NCBI RefSeq assembly: GCF_006716565.1
Contig: NZ_VFPG01000001.1
Coordinates: forward strand, 5,952,001 to 6,016,000
Origin: Nocardia bhagyanarayanae
GTDB lineage: Bacteria; Actinomycetota; Actinomycetes; Mycobacteriales; Mycobacteriaceae
DNA length: 64,000 nucleotides
Reading direction: 5' to 3'
Position 1 is the first letter of the stretch; every line of letters begins with the position of its first letter. This document shows, piece by piece, positions 27,703 through 36,260 of the stretch. A program made the position numbers and the translations under genes. The notes under the pieces are model-generated. The model saw only the letters and a list, made by a program, of their open reading frames with translations, was not told where the DNA came from and made no database searches.

Positions 27703-28649
27703 TGCTCGCTCCCGAAGGCACGGCGGACGGCCGAAAACGCCACGGCGGCAGCTTTTTCGGCGTCCGGCAGATGATCGGCCATGCTCACGAAACCGTGGAA
27801 CTCCCCGTCGTAGCGGACCATTTCGGTGGGGACGCCCGCCGCGCGCAACCGGGCGGCGTAGGCCTCTCCCTCGTCGCGCAGCGGATCGAACTCCGCGGTG
27901 AGGACGTGGGCGGGCGGCAGTCCGGACAGGTCGGCGGCGCGCGGCGGCGCGGCGTAGGGGTGATCGCCGTCGCCGTCGGCGCCCAGGTACTGCTGCCAAT
28001 ACCACCGCAGGTGCGCGGCCGTGGTGAAGTAACCCTCGGCGTTGTCCCGGTACGAGACGGTGTCGCAGGACGGGTCCAGCATCGGATAGATCAGCAGCTG
28101 ATGCGCCAGCGCGGGCCCGCCGCGGTCCCTGGCCATCAGCGTCGTCACGGCGGCCAGATTGCCGCCGGAGCTGTCACCCGCCACCGCGATCCGGGCGGGA
28201 TCGCCGCCCAGCTCGGCGGCATGGTCCGCGACCCAGCGAACCACCGCGTAGGCGTCCTCGGCGGCCGCTGGGAACCGGTGCTCGGGCGCTTGGCGGTAAT
28301 CGACCGAGACCACGATCGCGCCGACGCCGTTGGTCATCGTCCGGCAGAACCGGTCGTGGCTGTCCAGGCTGCAAATGGTGAATCCACCGCCGTGGCAGAA
28401 CACCACCACGGGCAGGCCGGGCCCGGCGTCGACGGGCCAGTAGATCCGCACTCGCACCTCGGGCGCCCCGTCCGGCCCCGGCACCGTCCGCTCCTCGACC
28501 CGGCCGACCGGGATCGGTTCGACGGCCGCCGCGGGCCGCGCCGCCAACAGGCGACGGGCCTCCGCGGCGTCGAGTACCTCGGTGCCGAGCTTCGGGAAGG
28601 CGGCCGAGGCCAGCTCCACGATGGCGCGGGCTTCGGGTTTCAACGGCAC
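27699..28649 (-). CDS. HSL-family (family IV) alpha/beta hydrolase
   Basis: Encodes 316 residues; the GTG at 28649 follows AAGGAG. It has the HSL oxyanion motif HGGGFTICSLDSHD, nucleophile in GDSSGGNLA, Asp in LTAEFDPLRDEG and His in GEFHGFV: a full Ser-Asp-His triad. Family IV esterases hydrolyse medium-chain esters and lactones. Next to an LLM-type flavin oxidoreductase it could open an ester or lactone made by oxygen insertion; this is inference. Spacing of 10 bases from the upstream SDR. Confidence 0.9.
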   Translation of the reverse strand: MPLKPEARAIVELASAAFPKLGTEVLDAAEARRLLAARPAAAVEPIPVGRVEERTVPGPDGAPEVRVRIYWPVDAGPGLPVVVFCHGGGFTICSLDSHDRFCRTMTNGVGAIVVSVDYRQAPEHRFPAAAEDAYAVVRWVADHAAELGGDPARIAVAGDSSGGNLAAVTTLMARDRGGPALAHQLLIYPMLDPSCDTVSYRDNAEGYFTTAAHLRWYWQQYLGADGDGDHPYAAPPRAADLSGLPPAHVLTAEFDPLRDEGEAYAARLRAAGVPTEMVRYDGEFHGFVSMADHLPDAEKAAAVAFSAVRRAFGSEQ

Positions 28650-28659
28650 GATCCGCTCC

Positions 28660-29436
28660 TTACTCCACGCCCGGCAGCTGCGCGCCGGGTGGAATGAACT
28701 GCCCGGCGGACAAGCCGCCATCGATCGCGAGTTCCGCGCCGGTGACGAACGCCGAGGCGTCCGAGGCGAGGAAGGCGACCAGATCGGCGACCTCGCCGGG
28801 TAGCCCGACACGACCGAGCGGCAGGGCAGGGAAACTGCCAGGGCCGGTGCTCAATCCGAGGTGACCGATCATCGGCGTGTGGATCGGGCCGGGGTGCACG
28901 GAGTTCACGCGGATGCCCGCGGGACCGAGCTCGAGCGCGGCGGTCTTCGTCAGTCCGCGCAGTCCCCACTTCGACGCGCCGTAGGCGGCGTGCCCCATCA
29001 GACCCTGGAGACCGGCCTGCGAGGAGATGTTGACGATGGATCCGCCGCCCGCGGCCGCCAGCGGACCCGCCACGGCCTTGATGCCGAGGAAGGAGCCGAC
29101 GAGGTTGACCCGCAGAATCCGTTCCAGCTCTTCGGCACTGGTGTCGGTGAGCGCCTTGGTCGTGTAGATCGCGGCGTTGTTCACCAGCACGTCGAGCCGA
29201 CCGAATTCGCGTTCGGCGGTCTGCACGGCGGCCGCCCACTCGGACTCGCTGCTCACATCGTGCGCCACGAAACGCGCGGCGTCGCCGAGTGATTCGGCCA
29301 CCGTCTTGCCTTCGTCGGCCAGTACGTCCGTGATCACGACGCGCGCACCGAGTTCGACGAACAGCCGCGCTTCGGCCTCGCCTTGGCCGCGGGCCGCACC
29401 GGTGATGATCGCGACTTTCCCGTCCAGCGTGGTCAT
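28660..29436 (-). CDS. SDR oxidoreductase (3alpha/20beta-hydroxysteroid dehydrogenase-like)
   Basis: Encodes 258 residues. TGAARGQG cofactor motif, VITDVLADEG giving an Asp after beta2 (NAD preference), NNAAIY, catalytic Ser in NISSQAG, YGASK active site, VHPGPIHTPM. Sequence style is that of actinobacterial 3alpha(20beta)-hydroxysteroid dehydrogenases, though such SDRs have broad substrates. Starts one base after the LLM gene's stop, so coupled to it. Confidence 0.88.
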   Translation of the reverse strand: MTTLDGKVAIITGAARGQGEAEARLFVELGARVVITDVLADEGKTVAESLGDAARFVAHDVSSESEWAAAVQTAEREFGRLDVLVNNAAIYTTKALTDTSAEELERILRVNLVGSFLGIKAVAGPLAAAGGGSIVNISSQAGLQGLMGHAAYGASKWGLRGLTKTAALELGPAGIRVNSVHPGPIHTPMIGHLGLSTGPGSFPALPLGRVGLPGEVADLVAFLASDASAFVTGAELAIDGGLSAGQFIPPGAQLPGVE

Positions 29437-29437
29437 C

Positions 29438-30571
29438 TCACTCCTCGTTCTTCCGGAAGTGCGGGATCACGGTCTCGCCCCAGTGCCGGATGGTCTCCAG
29501 GCACGCTTCCTGCGGCACGGTGCCCATCTGGATCAGGCACAGGATCTCGTCGGCGCCCGCCGCCTTCAGTCGTTCGACGTAGGCGATGGCGTCCTCCGGC
29601 GAGCCGTAGGCGTGCTCGGCGTTGAACACCGAGGTCGCGCCCGCCTTCACCGGGATCTTGGCCTCGTGCAGGTAGGCGACGTGGTCGTCGGCGGCCTGCT
29701 TGATGGCGGCCAGCTCGTCGGCGTTGGGGTCGACGGCCTCGTCCGGCACCGGGCCCGCGCCGTACCAGTGCTTGATCGACTGCGCGAAGAACCGCTGGCC
29801 GCGCGCGCCGATCTGCTGCGCCTTCTCGCGGTCCTCCAGCACGATCGTCGGGCACAGCGCCGCGAAGTGATCGTTGACGACGGTCGAGACGAACTTCTCG
29901 CCGGTGCGCTCGGCGATGGCCTGGTCGTAGGTGCGGCGCAGCTCGGCGATCTCCTCGACACCGGCGAAACCGAGGACGAGCGCGCCGATGCCGTAGTCGG
30001 CGGCCAGCTTCAGGGTGTCCTTCTTGGTGCAGGCCATGAACAGCGGCGGGTGCGGCAGCTGGATCGGGCGCGGCAGCATCGGGTGCGGGTCGATGTCGAG
30101 CAGCTCACCGTGCCACTCGAATTCGCCCTCGGGGTCCTGCCAGGCCTTGCCGATGATGCGCAGCGACTCCTCGACCTCCTGGTAGGTGCGGTCGGGATCG
30201 ACCCCGCACATGGAGGTCTCCTGCGGGGTGGCGCCGCGGCCCGCGCCCAGGTTGACCCGGCCGTTGGAGAGCACGTCGAGCATGGCGGCGCGTTCGGCGG
30301 CGCGCACCGGATGGTTGAAGTTGAACGGCATGCAGACCACGCCGTGACCGATCCGGATACGCTCGGTGCGCGCGGCCACCCAGGTCAGGAAGATCTCCGG
30401 GGCGCTCATGTGCGCGTACCACTTCAACCCGTGATGCTCGACGGCCCAGACGGTGTCGAAGCCCATCTCCTCGGCCAGCACGGCCTGCTCCACGCAGTCG
30501 CGGAGCACCTGCCGTTCGTGCTCGGCCGACGGATCGGTCATCTGCGCCTCGAAGATCATCGAGAACTTCAT
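29438..30571 (-). CDS. LLM-class flavin-dependent oxidoreductase
   Basis: Encodes 377 residues; the ATG at 30571 follows GGAGG. Luciferase-like TIM barrel: MKFSMIFEAQMTD, LAEEMGFDTVWAVEHHGLKW (EHH typical of FMN-type LLM monooxygenases), RIRIGHGVVCMPFNFNHPVRAAERAAMLDVLS, GRVNLGAGRG. Likely uses FMNH2 and oxygen to oxidise an organic substrate; Baeyer-Villiger-like activity would fit the esterase two genes on. Leads the minus arm of the locus and starts just inside the intergenic palindrome at 30590-30610. Confidence 0.9.
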   Translation of the reverse strand: MKFSMIFEAQMTDPSAEHERQVLRDCVEQAVLAEEMGFDTVWAVEHHGLKWYAHMSAPEIFLTWVAARTERIRIGHGVVCMPFNFNHPVRAAERAAMLDVLSNGRVNLGAGRGATPQETSMCGVDPDRTYQEVEESLRIIGKAWQDPEGEFEWHGELLDIDPHPMLPRPIQLPHPPLFMACTKKDTLKLAADYGIGALVLGFAGVEEIAELRRTYDQAIAERTGEKFVSTVVNDHFAALCPTIVLEDREKAQQIGARGQRFFAQSIKHWYGAGPVPDEAVDPNADELAAIKQAADDHVAYLHEAKIPVKAGATSVFNAEHAYGSPEDAIAYVERLKAAGADEILCLIQMGTVPQEACLETIRHWGETVIPHFRKNEE

Positions 30572-30589
30572 GCATTGCCTCCACTTCTC

Positions 30590-30610
30590 AATATGCCTAG
30601 TAGGAATATT
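30590..30610. promoter_or_regulatory. 21-bp operator candidate upstream of the LLM gene
   Basis: The arms AATATGCCTA and TAGGAATATT flank a central G and match at 9 of 10 paired positions. The core is CCTA-g-TAGG. It overlaps the expected promoter of the minus arm, about 19 bases before the LLM start. Confidence 0.6.
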
Positions 30611-30683
30611 TCCGATGCTGCCGTGGAGGTCAGGTGCATGTCTCGCTGGATGAGACTGTGCACCCGCGCGCCGATGCCGGGGT

Positions 30684-30701
30684 CCTAGCTTCGAAGCGAG
30701 G
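30684..30701. promoter_or_regulatory. Palindrome upstream of the plus-arm SDR
   Basis: CCTAGCTTCGAAGCGAGG is self-complementary at 16 of 18 positions with a perfect GCTTCGAAGC core. It contains TAGCTT, which fits a TAnnnT -10, and ends 22 bases before the GTG at 30723. Confidence 0.5.
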
Positions 30702-30722
30702 CAGCAGAGAGAAGGGAACGCA

Positions 30723-31472
30723 GTGGGTCGACTCGAAGACAAGGTCGCGCTGATCACCGGTGGCGCGCGCGGGATGGGCGCCGAACACGTGCGCCGCTTC
30801 GTCGCCGAAGGCGCGCGGGTGGTGTTCGGCGATGTGCTCGACGAGCAGGGCGCGGAACTCGCGGCCGAGCTCGGCGCGGCCGCCCACTACGTGCACCACG
30901 ACGTGACCAGCGAAGCCGACTGGACCGCGGCGGTGGACACCGCGCGCGAGCGGTTCGGCAAGCTGGACGTGCTGGTGAACAATGCGGGCGTCCTGCGCTT
31001 CCAGAGCATCGCGGACATGAGCCTGGCCGACTTCAGCACCATCATGAACGTCAACGTCACCGGTTCGTGGCTGGGCATCAAGACCGCGGCGCCCGCGCTC
31101 ACCGAGGCGGGCGGCGGATCCATCGTCAACATCTCCTCGGTCGAGGGATTCATCGGCGCGGCGGGCCTTTCCGCCTACAGCGCGAGCAAATTCGCGCTGC
31201 GCGGCATCACCAAGTCGGCCTCGCGCGAGCTGGGCAAGGCGGGCATCCGGGTGAACTCCGTGCACCCCGGCGGCATCGCCACGCCGATGACCGCCAACGC
31301 GTCCTCCGGCGTGGACGGCGACAAGTTCTTCGCCGGCCTGCCGATCCCGCGCTGGGGCCGTCCCGAGGAGGTCACCGAGGCGGTGGTCTTCCTGGTCTCC
31401 GACGCCGCGGGCTACTGCACCGGCACCGAGGTGGTCGTCGACGGCGGCATGCTCACCGGCGCGGGCTACTGA
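30723..31472 (+). CDS. SDR oxidoreductase (hydroxysteroid dehydrogenase-like)
   Basis: Encodes 249 residues from GTG at 30723, preceded by AGAAGGGAA. TGGARGMG cofactor motif, Asp after beta2 (VVFGDVLDEQG), NNAGV, NISSVEG catalytic Ser, YSASK, VHPGGIATPM, ending VVVDGGMLTGAGY. It resembles the SDRs at 28660 and 33183, so the locus contains duplicated SDRs. First gene of the plus arm, 16 bases ahead of the KstD-like gene. Confidence 0.9.
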   Translation: MGRLEDKVALITGGARGMGAEHVRRFVAEGARVVFGDVLDEQGAELAAELGAAAHYVHHDVTSEADWTAAVDTARERFGKLDVLVNNAGVLRFQSIADMSLADFSTIMNVNVTGSWLGIKTAAPALTEAGGGSIVNISSVEGFIGAAGLSAYSASKFALRGITKSASRELGKAGIRVNSVHPGGIATPMTANASSGVDGDKFFAGLPIPRWGRPEEVTEAVVFLVSDAAGYCTGTEVVVDGGMLTGAGY

Positions 31473-31488
31473 GTCAGGAAGGCAGACG

Positions 31489-33171
31489 ATGTCTGAGCAG
31501 AAGTCCACGGAGGCCGTCTACGACGTGGTGGTCGTCGGTTCCGGCGCGGCGGGCATGACCGCCGCGCTGACCGCCGCCTATCGCGGCCTGTCGGTCGTGC
31601 TGATCGAGAAGAGCCGCACCTTCGGCGGTTCCACCGCGCGCTCCGGCGGCGGCGTGTGGATTCCGAACAATCCCGTGCTGGTGCGCGAAGGCGTCCCGGA
31701 CAGCCCCGATCTGGCCCGCGTCTACCTGAAATCCGTGGTGGGCGACCGGGTTCCGCAGGCCAAGCAGGACGCCTTCCTGGACAACGGCCCGCGCATGATG
31801 ACCTACCTGAGCTCGCGCACGCCGCATCTCGAATTCGTCTACGACCGTGGGTATTCCGATTACCATCCGGAACTGCCTGGTGGTCTGGCCCAGGGTCGCA
31901 GCATCGAGCCTGCCATCGTCGACGGCCGTCTGCTCGGCGACGACCTGGCGCTGATCAACCAGCCGACGATGTCCGGCCCGAAGGGAATCGCCTTCACCGT
32001 CAGCGACTTCCACGATCTCAACATGATCGCGCGCACCTGGAAGGGCAAGCGCACGGCCATGAAGGTCGGCGCCAAGGCGGTCATGAACAAGCTGCGCGGG
32101 CGCCTGCCGCTGAGCCTCGGCAAGGCGCTCGTCGCCCGGCTGTGGCTGGCGCTGCGCGACGCGGGCGTGCCGGTGTGGCTGAACACGCCGCTCACCGAAC
32201 TGATCACCGAGGACGGCGCCGTGGTCGGCGTGCGCGCCGAGCGCGACGGCGCGCCGATCGTGCTGCGGGCGCGCCGCGGCGTCGTGCTGGCCGCGGGCGG
32301 CTTCGAGCACAACCTGGAAATGCGCGAGCAGTACTTCGCCGCGCCGGTGAGCACCGACTGGACCGTCGGCGCCACCGAGAACGTCGGCGACGGCATCCGG
32401 GCGGGCGAAAACGTAGGCGCGGCACTAGATCTCATGGACGACGCGTGGTGGGGTCCGTCGGTGCGCAACCCCGACGGACCGCCGTTCTTCTGCCTGGCCG
32501 AACGCTCGCAGCCCGGCGCCATCATGGTCAACGACGCGGGACAGCGGTTCACCAACGAGTCGGCCAGCTACGTCGACGTCGTGCACACCATGTACGAGCG
32601 CCATGCGTCCGGAGTCGGTCACGTGCCCGCGCATTTCATCATGGACCAGCGCTTCCGCGACCGGTACCTGTTCCTCGGCACCTTTCCGAAGCAGGCCATC
32701 CCGCAGAAGTACTTCGACGCCGGCATCATCAAGAAGGCCGACACCCTCGAAGAACTCGCGGACAAGATCGGCGTCCCTGCCGACGCGCTGACCTCGACGG
32801 TCCAGCGGTTCAACGGCTTCGCGCTGGCCGGGCGCGACGAGGACTTCCACCGCGGCGAATCCGCCTACGACCGCTACTACGGTGACCCGACGGTGCGGCC
32901 GAACCCGTGCCTCGCGCCGATCGAGAAGCCGCCGTTCTACGCGGTGGAGATGGTCCCCGGCGATCTGGGCACCAAGGGCGGCCTGCTCACCGACGAGCAC
33001 TCCCGGGTGCTGCGCGCCGACGGCGCGCCGATCGCCGGACTGTACGCGGCGGGCAACAACTCGGCCGCCGTGATGGGCAACAGCTACGCCGGGGCGGGCG
33101 CGACCATCGGCCCAGCCATGGTGTTCGGCTACATCGCCGCCAACCACCTCGCCGATCTCGATCGAGCGTGA
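31489..33171 (+). CDS. KstD-like FAD-dependent 3-ketosteroid dehydrogenase / flavoprotein
   Basis: Encodes 560 residues. FAD Rossmann motif GSGAAG (17-22), then TFGGSTARSGGGVWIPNN (46-61), as in 3-oxosteroid Delta1-dehydrogenases. YSDYHPELPGG, TNESASYVD and GNSYAGAGATIG place Tyr residues, and a Tyr followed four residues later by Gly, in positions like those of the KstD active site; this alignment is by eye. PGDLGTKGGLLTDEHSRVL and IAGLYAAGNN are shared with the KstD and fumarate-reductase flavoprotein families. It would introduce a 1,2 double bond into a 3-keto ring using FAD. The ATG at 31489 follows AGGAAGG. Confidence 0.88.
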   Translation: MSEQKSTEAVYDVVVVGSGAAGMTAALTAAYRGLSVVLIEKSRTFGGSTARSGGGVWIPNNPVLVREGVPDSPDLARVYLKSVVGDRVPQAKQDAFLDNGPRMMTYLSSRTPHLEFVYDRGYSDYHPELPGGLAQGRSIEPAIVDGRLLGDDLALINQPTMSGPKGIAFTVSDFHDLNMIARTWKGKRTAMKVGAKAVMNKLRGRLPLSLGKALVARLWLALRDAGVPVWLNTPLTELITEDGAVVGVRAERDGAPIVLRARRGVVLAAGGFEHNLEMREQYFAAPVSTDWTVGATENVGDGIRAGENVGAALDLMDDAWWGPSVRNPDGPPFFCLAERSQPGAIMVNDAGQRFTNESASYVDVVHTMYERHASGVGHVPAHFIMDQRFRDRYLFLGTFPKQAIPQKYFDAGIIKKADTLEELADKIGVPADALTSTVQRFNGFALAGRDEDFHRGESAYDRYYGDPTVRPNPCLAPIEKPPFYAVEMVPGDLGTKGGLLTDEHSRVLRADGAPIAGLYAAGNNSAAVMGNSYAGAGATIGPAMVFGYIAANHLADLDRA

Positions 33172-33182
33172 AAGGACAGAAC

Positions 33183-33914
33183 ATGGACAGGGTCAGCGGT
33201 AAGACGGTCATCGTGACCGGTGGTGCGCGGGGCATGGGCGCGGCGTTCGCGCGCAAGCTCGCGGAGCATGGCGCGTCGGTGGTGATCACCGACGTGCTCG
33301 CCGAGGAGGGCAAGGCGGTCGCCGCCGAACTCGGCGAGCGGGCGCTGTTCCTTCCGCTCGATGTGACCGACGAAAACGCTTGGCAGTCGGTGGTTTCGGA
33401 AGCCGAGCGGGCCTTCGGTCCGGTCGCCGGACTGGTCAACAACGCGGGCATCGTGCATGTCGATCCGATCGAGAAGCTCGCCGAAGCGGACTACCGCAAG
33501 GTGATCGACGTCAACCAGGTCGGCGTGTTCCTCGGGATGAAAGCCGTTGTGCCGTCGATGCGCCGGGCGGGCGGCGGCTCGATCGTGAACATCTCCTCGA
33601 TCGGCGGCATCATCGCCTTCTCCAACATCCTCGGCTACGTCGCGTCCAAGTGGGCGGTGCGCGGCATGAGCAAGGCCGCGGCCCAGGAGTTCGGCGTGGA
33701 CGGAATCCGGGTCAACTCGGTGCATCCCGGCGTCGTCGCCACCGAGATGACCGCCACCTCGGACCGCTCCAACTCGATGGTGCACGACCAGCCGCTCCCC
33801 CGCGCCGCCACCCCCGAGGAGCTGGCCAACGTGGTGCTGTTCCTGATCTCCGACGAGTCGGCCTACTGCACCGGCGCGGAATTCGTCGCCGACGGCGGCT
33901 TCACCACCAAATGA
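33183..33914 (+). CDS. SDR oxidoreductase (hydroxysteroid dehydrogenase-like)
   Basis: Encodes 243 residues from the ATG at 33183, 11 bases after the KstD-like stop, behind AAAGGAC. TGGARGMG, Asp in VVITDVLAEEG, NNAGIV, NISSIGG, YVASK, VHPGVVATEM and FVADGGFTTK. All SDR catalytic residues are present. Close in style to the SDRs at 28660 and 30723. Confidence 0.9.
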   Translation: MDRVSGKTVIVTGGARGMGAAFARKLAEHGASVVITDVLAEEGKAVAAELGERALFLPLDVTDENAWQSVVSEAERAFGPVAGLVNNAGIVHVDPIEKLAEADYRKVIDVNQVGVFLGMKAVVPSMRRAGGGSIVNISSIGGIIAFSNILGYVASKWAVRGMSKAAAQEFGVDGIRVNSVHPGVVATEMTATSDRSNSMVHDQPLPRAATPEELANVVLFLISDESAYCTGAEFVADGGFTTK

Positions 33915-33930
33915 CACGAGGACAACTGCT

Positions 33931-34749
33931 GTGAAGAACTTCCAGGACAAGGTCGCCGTCATCACCGGCGCCGGGGCGGGGATCGGGCGGGCGCTGGCGC
34001 TCGAATTGGCGCGCAACGGCGCGCGTCTCGCGCTGTCCGGACGCGACCTCGCCAACGTCAGCGAGACCGCCGCGCTGTGCGAGCAGGCGGGCGCGAAGGC
34101 GCGCGCCTACAAGCTCGACGTCACCGACCGCGCGGCGTTCTACGCGCACGCCGAGGAGGTGCACACCGACTTCGGACCGGCCAACCTGCTGGTCAACAAC
34201 GCGGGCGTCTCGCTGACGGCCACCGTCGAGGAACTCAGCTGGGAGGACTTCGAGTGGATCGTGAACATCAACTTCTGGGGCGTCATGTACGGAACCAAGG
34301 CGTTCCTCCCGCAGGTGATCGCCTCCGGTGACGGGCACATCGCCAACGTGTCCAGCATGTTCGGCCTGGCCGCGTGCCCGAGCCAAGGCGCCTACAACGC
34401 AACGAAGTTCGGTATTCGCGGCTTCACCGACGCGCTGCGCCAGGAGATGAAGATCGCCGGTCATCCGGTCGGCGTGAGCAGCGTGCACCCGGGCATGGTC
34501 AAGACCGAGATCGCCTGGAAGGCCCGCGCGGGCGGCGATCGCGACCGCGACGCGCTCGCCGCCAACTTCGATCGGCTGGCCAAGACCACCCCCGAGGCCG
34601 CGGCGAAGATCATCCTGCGTGGCATCCAGAAGGACAAGGCCAAGATCCTCGTCGGTGCCGACGCCCGCGTCATCGATCTGCTTCCCCGGCTTTTCGGCTC
34701 TGGTTACCAACGCATCATCACGGCCCAGATGAAGAACGAGGTCAACTGA
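33931..34749 (+). CDS. SDR oxidoreductase with C-terminal extension
   Basis: Encodes 272 residues from GTG at 33931. TGAGAGIG cofactor motif, Arg after beta2 (LALSGRDL), suggesting NADP rather than NAD, NNAGVS, NVSSMFG, YNATK, VHPGMVKTEI. The C-terminal about 60 residues (KIILRGIQKDKAKILVGADA) are of the type seen in membrane-associated or acyl-reducing SDRs. It differs from the three NAD-type SDRs of this locus. Probable last gene of the plus arm. Confidence 0.87.
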   Translation: MKNFQDKVAVITGAGAGIGRALALELARNGARLALSGRDLANVSETAALCEQAGAKARAYKLDVTDRAAFYAHAEEVHTDFGPANLLVNNAGVSLTATVEELSWEDFEWIVNINFWGVMYGTKAFLPQVIASGDGHIANVSSMFGLAACPSQGAYNATKFGIRGFTDALRQEMKIAGHPVGVSSVHPGMVKTEIAWKARAGGDRDRDALAANFDRLAKTTPEAAAKIILRGIQKDKAKILVGADARVIDLLPRLFGSGYQRIITAQMKNEVN

Positions 34750-34795
34750 GCAAACAAGGCGTTACGGGCCCGGCGACCGGTGGCAAGCTGGAACT

Positions 34796-35212
34796 GTGCG
34801 TGCTCGGGATGTCCGGATCGGGGAACTCTATGTAGTCGAGGTACCCCATCGGTTGCCCGCGCGCGCCGCGCGGATGCGCGCCGGCGAATGGGAACTGTGG
34901 CGGCTGCGCGGATGTCGTTTCCGCGCCGTCGTCACCGCGCTCGACACCGCCGTGCGCCCGGCCACCGTCGAAGCGCTGCGGGTGACACGGCACAGTGTCA
35001 CCCGCGTCGACCTGTCCGCCGAGCAAGCCGCGGGCCTCGGCCTCCCCGACGGCCGATACCACTTGCTCGGCATGATCTTCGACAACGACGGCCACCCCAT
35101 CGAACTCCCCGACCTCGAACCCATCCGCGCCTCCGTCCGCTGGCTCTACCCCCTCGCCGAGCACCGCCCACCCGGCACCCACCGCGACATCGATTTCCAC
35201 CCCGCCCTCTGA
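34796..35212 (+). CDS. Hypothetical protein
   Basis: Encodes 138 residues from a GTG at 34796. I recognise no family. It is Arg-rich at the start (RARDVRIGELYVVEVPHRLP), with beta-strand-like stretches and a final HRDIDFHPAL. Codon use fits a coding frame, with G/C in third positions. No signal peptide or membrane segment. Stands alone between the SDR operon and the DUF2332 gene. Confidence 0.6.
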   Translation: MRARDVRIGELYVVEVPHRLPARAARMRAGEWELWRLRGCRFRAVVTALDTAVRPATVEALRVTRHSVTRVDLSAEQAAGLGLPDGRYHLLGMIFDNDGHPIELPDLEPIRASVRWLYPLAEHRPPGTHRDIDFHPAL

Positions 35213-35266
35213 GCCTCGCCGCCTGATAGCGTCGGCGGTACGAGTACCGCTTAGTACGTCCGGGGG

Positions 35267-36040
35267 GTGAAAGTGGATACCGCGCAACGCTATCGACGGT
35301 TCGCACGGTTCGAGGCGCACGGCCACTCGCCGTGCTATGCGGACTGGTCACGGCGGACCGCCGACGATACGGAAGTGCTCGCGCTCGTCGAGTCGCTGCC
35401 CGCCGCGAAGCGTCAGCCCAATCTCGTGCTGGCCTCGGCGCGGTATGTCGGCGCGCCGCAGGGGCCGTTCGACGACCGCCCCTGGCTGGATCCGTGGTCG
35501 GGGCCCTCGCCGGTTCGGTTGTCCTGCAGGACCATGAGCGACCCGCCGGTACCCGACCGTCTCCCCGCGGTGATCGGCCGGGTGGGCGTCGACCTCAACC
35601 CACTGGACGTCGGCGATGCCGAGCACATGCGCTGGCTCGAGTGCCTGATCTGGCCGGAACAGCAGGAGCGGCTCGACCGCCTGCATCGTGCGGCGGCGAT
35701 CGCCCGCGCTGACCCGCCCGAGCTCATCGGCGGCGATCTCAACGACACCATCGAAGAATTGGTGCGTGCCGCTCCGGGCAATGCGCAGGTCGTGGTATTC
35801 GGCAGCGCCGTCCTCGCCTACCTGGATGCCGACGAGCGGGCTCGGTTCGTCGAAACCATGCGCGAGCTGGGGTGCACCTGGATCGCCAACGAGGGCTGCG
35901 GCGTCGTTCCCGTCGGCCGGGGTCTTTTGCCGAAACCGTGCTCCGAGACGCGTGATCGGTTCGTTCTCACCGAAGACGGTGTGCCGGTGGCCTATTCGGG
36001 GCCGCACGGGCAGAGTCTCGAGTGGTTCCGGCGGGGCTGA
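35267..36040 (+). CDS. DUF2332-family protein with internal deletion
   Basis: Encodes 257 residues from GTG at 35267. The N-terminus (YRRFARFEAHGHSPCYADW, then LPAAKRQPNLVLASARYVG) and the second half (VIGRVGVDLNPLDVGDAEHMRWLECLIWPEQ, VVVFGSAVLAYL, WIANEGCGVVPV) are typical DUF2332. The family normally has about 330-350 residues. Here the segment between ARYVG and SPVRLSC is reduced to a short linker, so the usual glycine-rich GASAGL motif is gone. The frame stays open across the join. The protein may have lost its usual function. Confidence 0.75.
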   Translation: MKVDTAQRYRRFARFEAHGHSPCYADWSRRTADDTEVLALVESLPAAKRQPNLVLASARYVGAPQGPFDDRPWLDPWSGPSPVRLSCRTMSDPPVPDRLPAVIGRVGVDLNPLDVGDAEHMRWLECLIWPEQQERLDRLHRAAAIARADPPELIGGDLNDTIEELVRAAPGNAQVVVFGSAVLAYLDADERARFVETMRELGCTWIANEGCGVVPVGRGLLPKPCSETRDRFVLTEDGVPVAYSGPHGQSLEWFRRG

Positions 36041-36260
36041 GAACTCACGGCGACCGCCTTCGGTCTCACGGCACAAGGCCGGCACTCGTGAAGCCGTTCC
36101 GCTGTGTCACGGGGACGGCCGATATTGATCAGCGTTGCGCCGACCGAGGCGAATCGGTAACTGCGAAACGGATTTCCGGAAACACTCGCGATTCGCATCG
36201 GTCTGCGACATAGTGGTAGACGCTCGCGTACCCCACTCATACGCGGGCGTACCTTACTCG

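Noticed and set aside
25222..27774. Long plus-strand frame opposite the TRAP permease
   Set aside because: Composition is that of an antisense shadow (Arg/Gly/His/Gln-rich); the minus strand encodes clear membrane segments.
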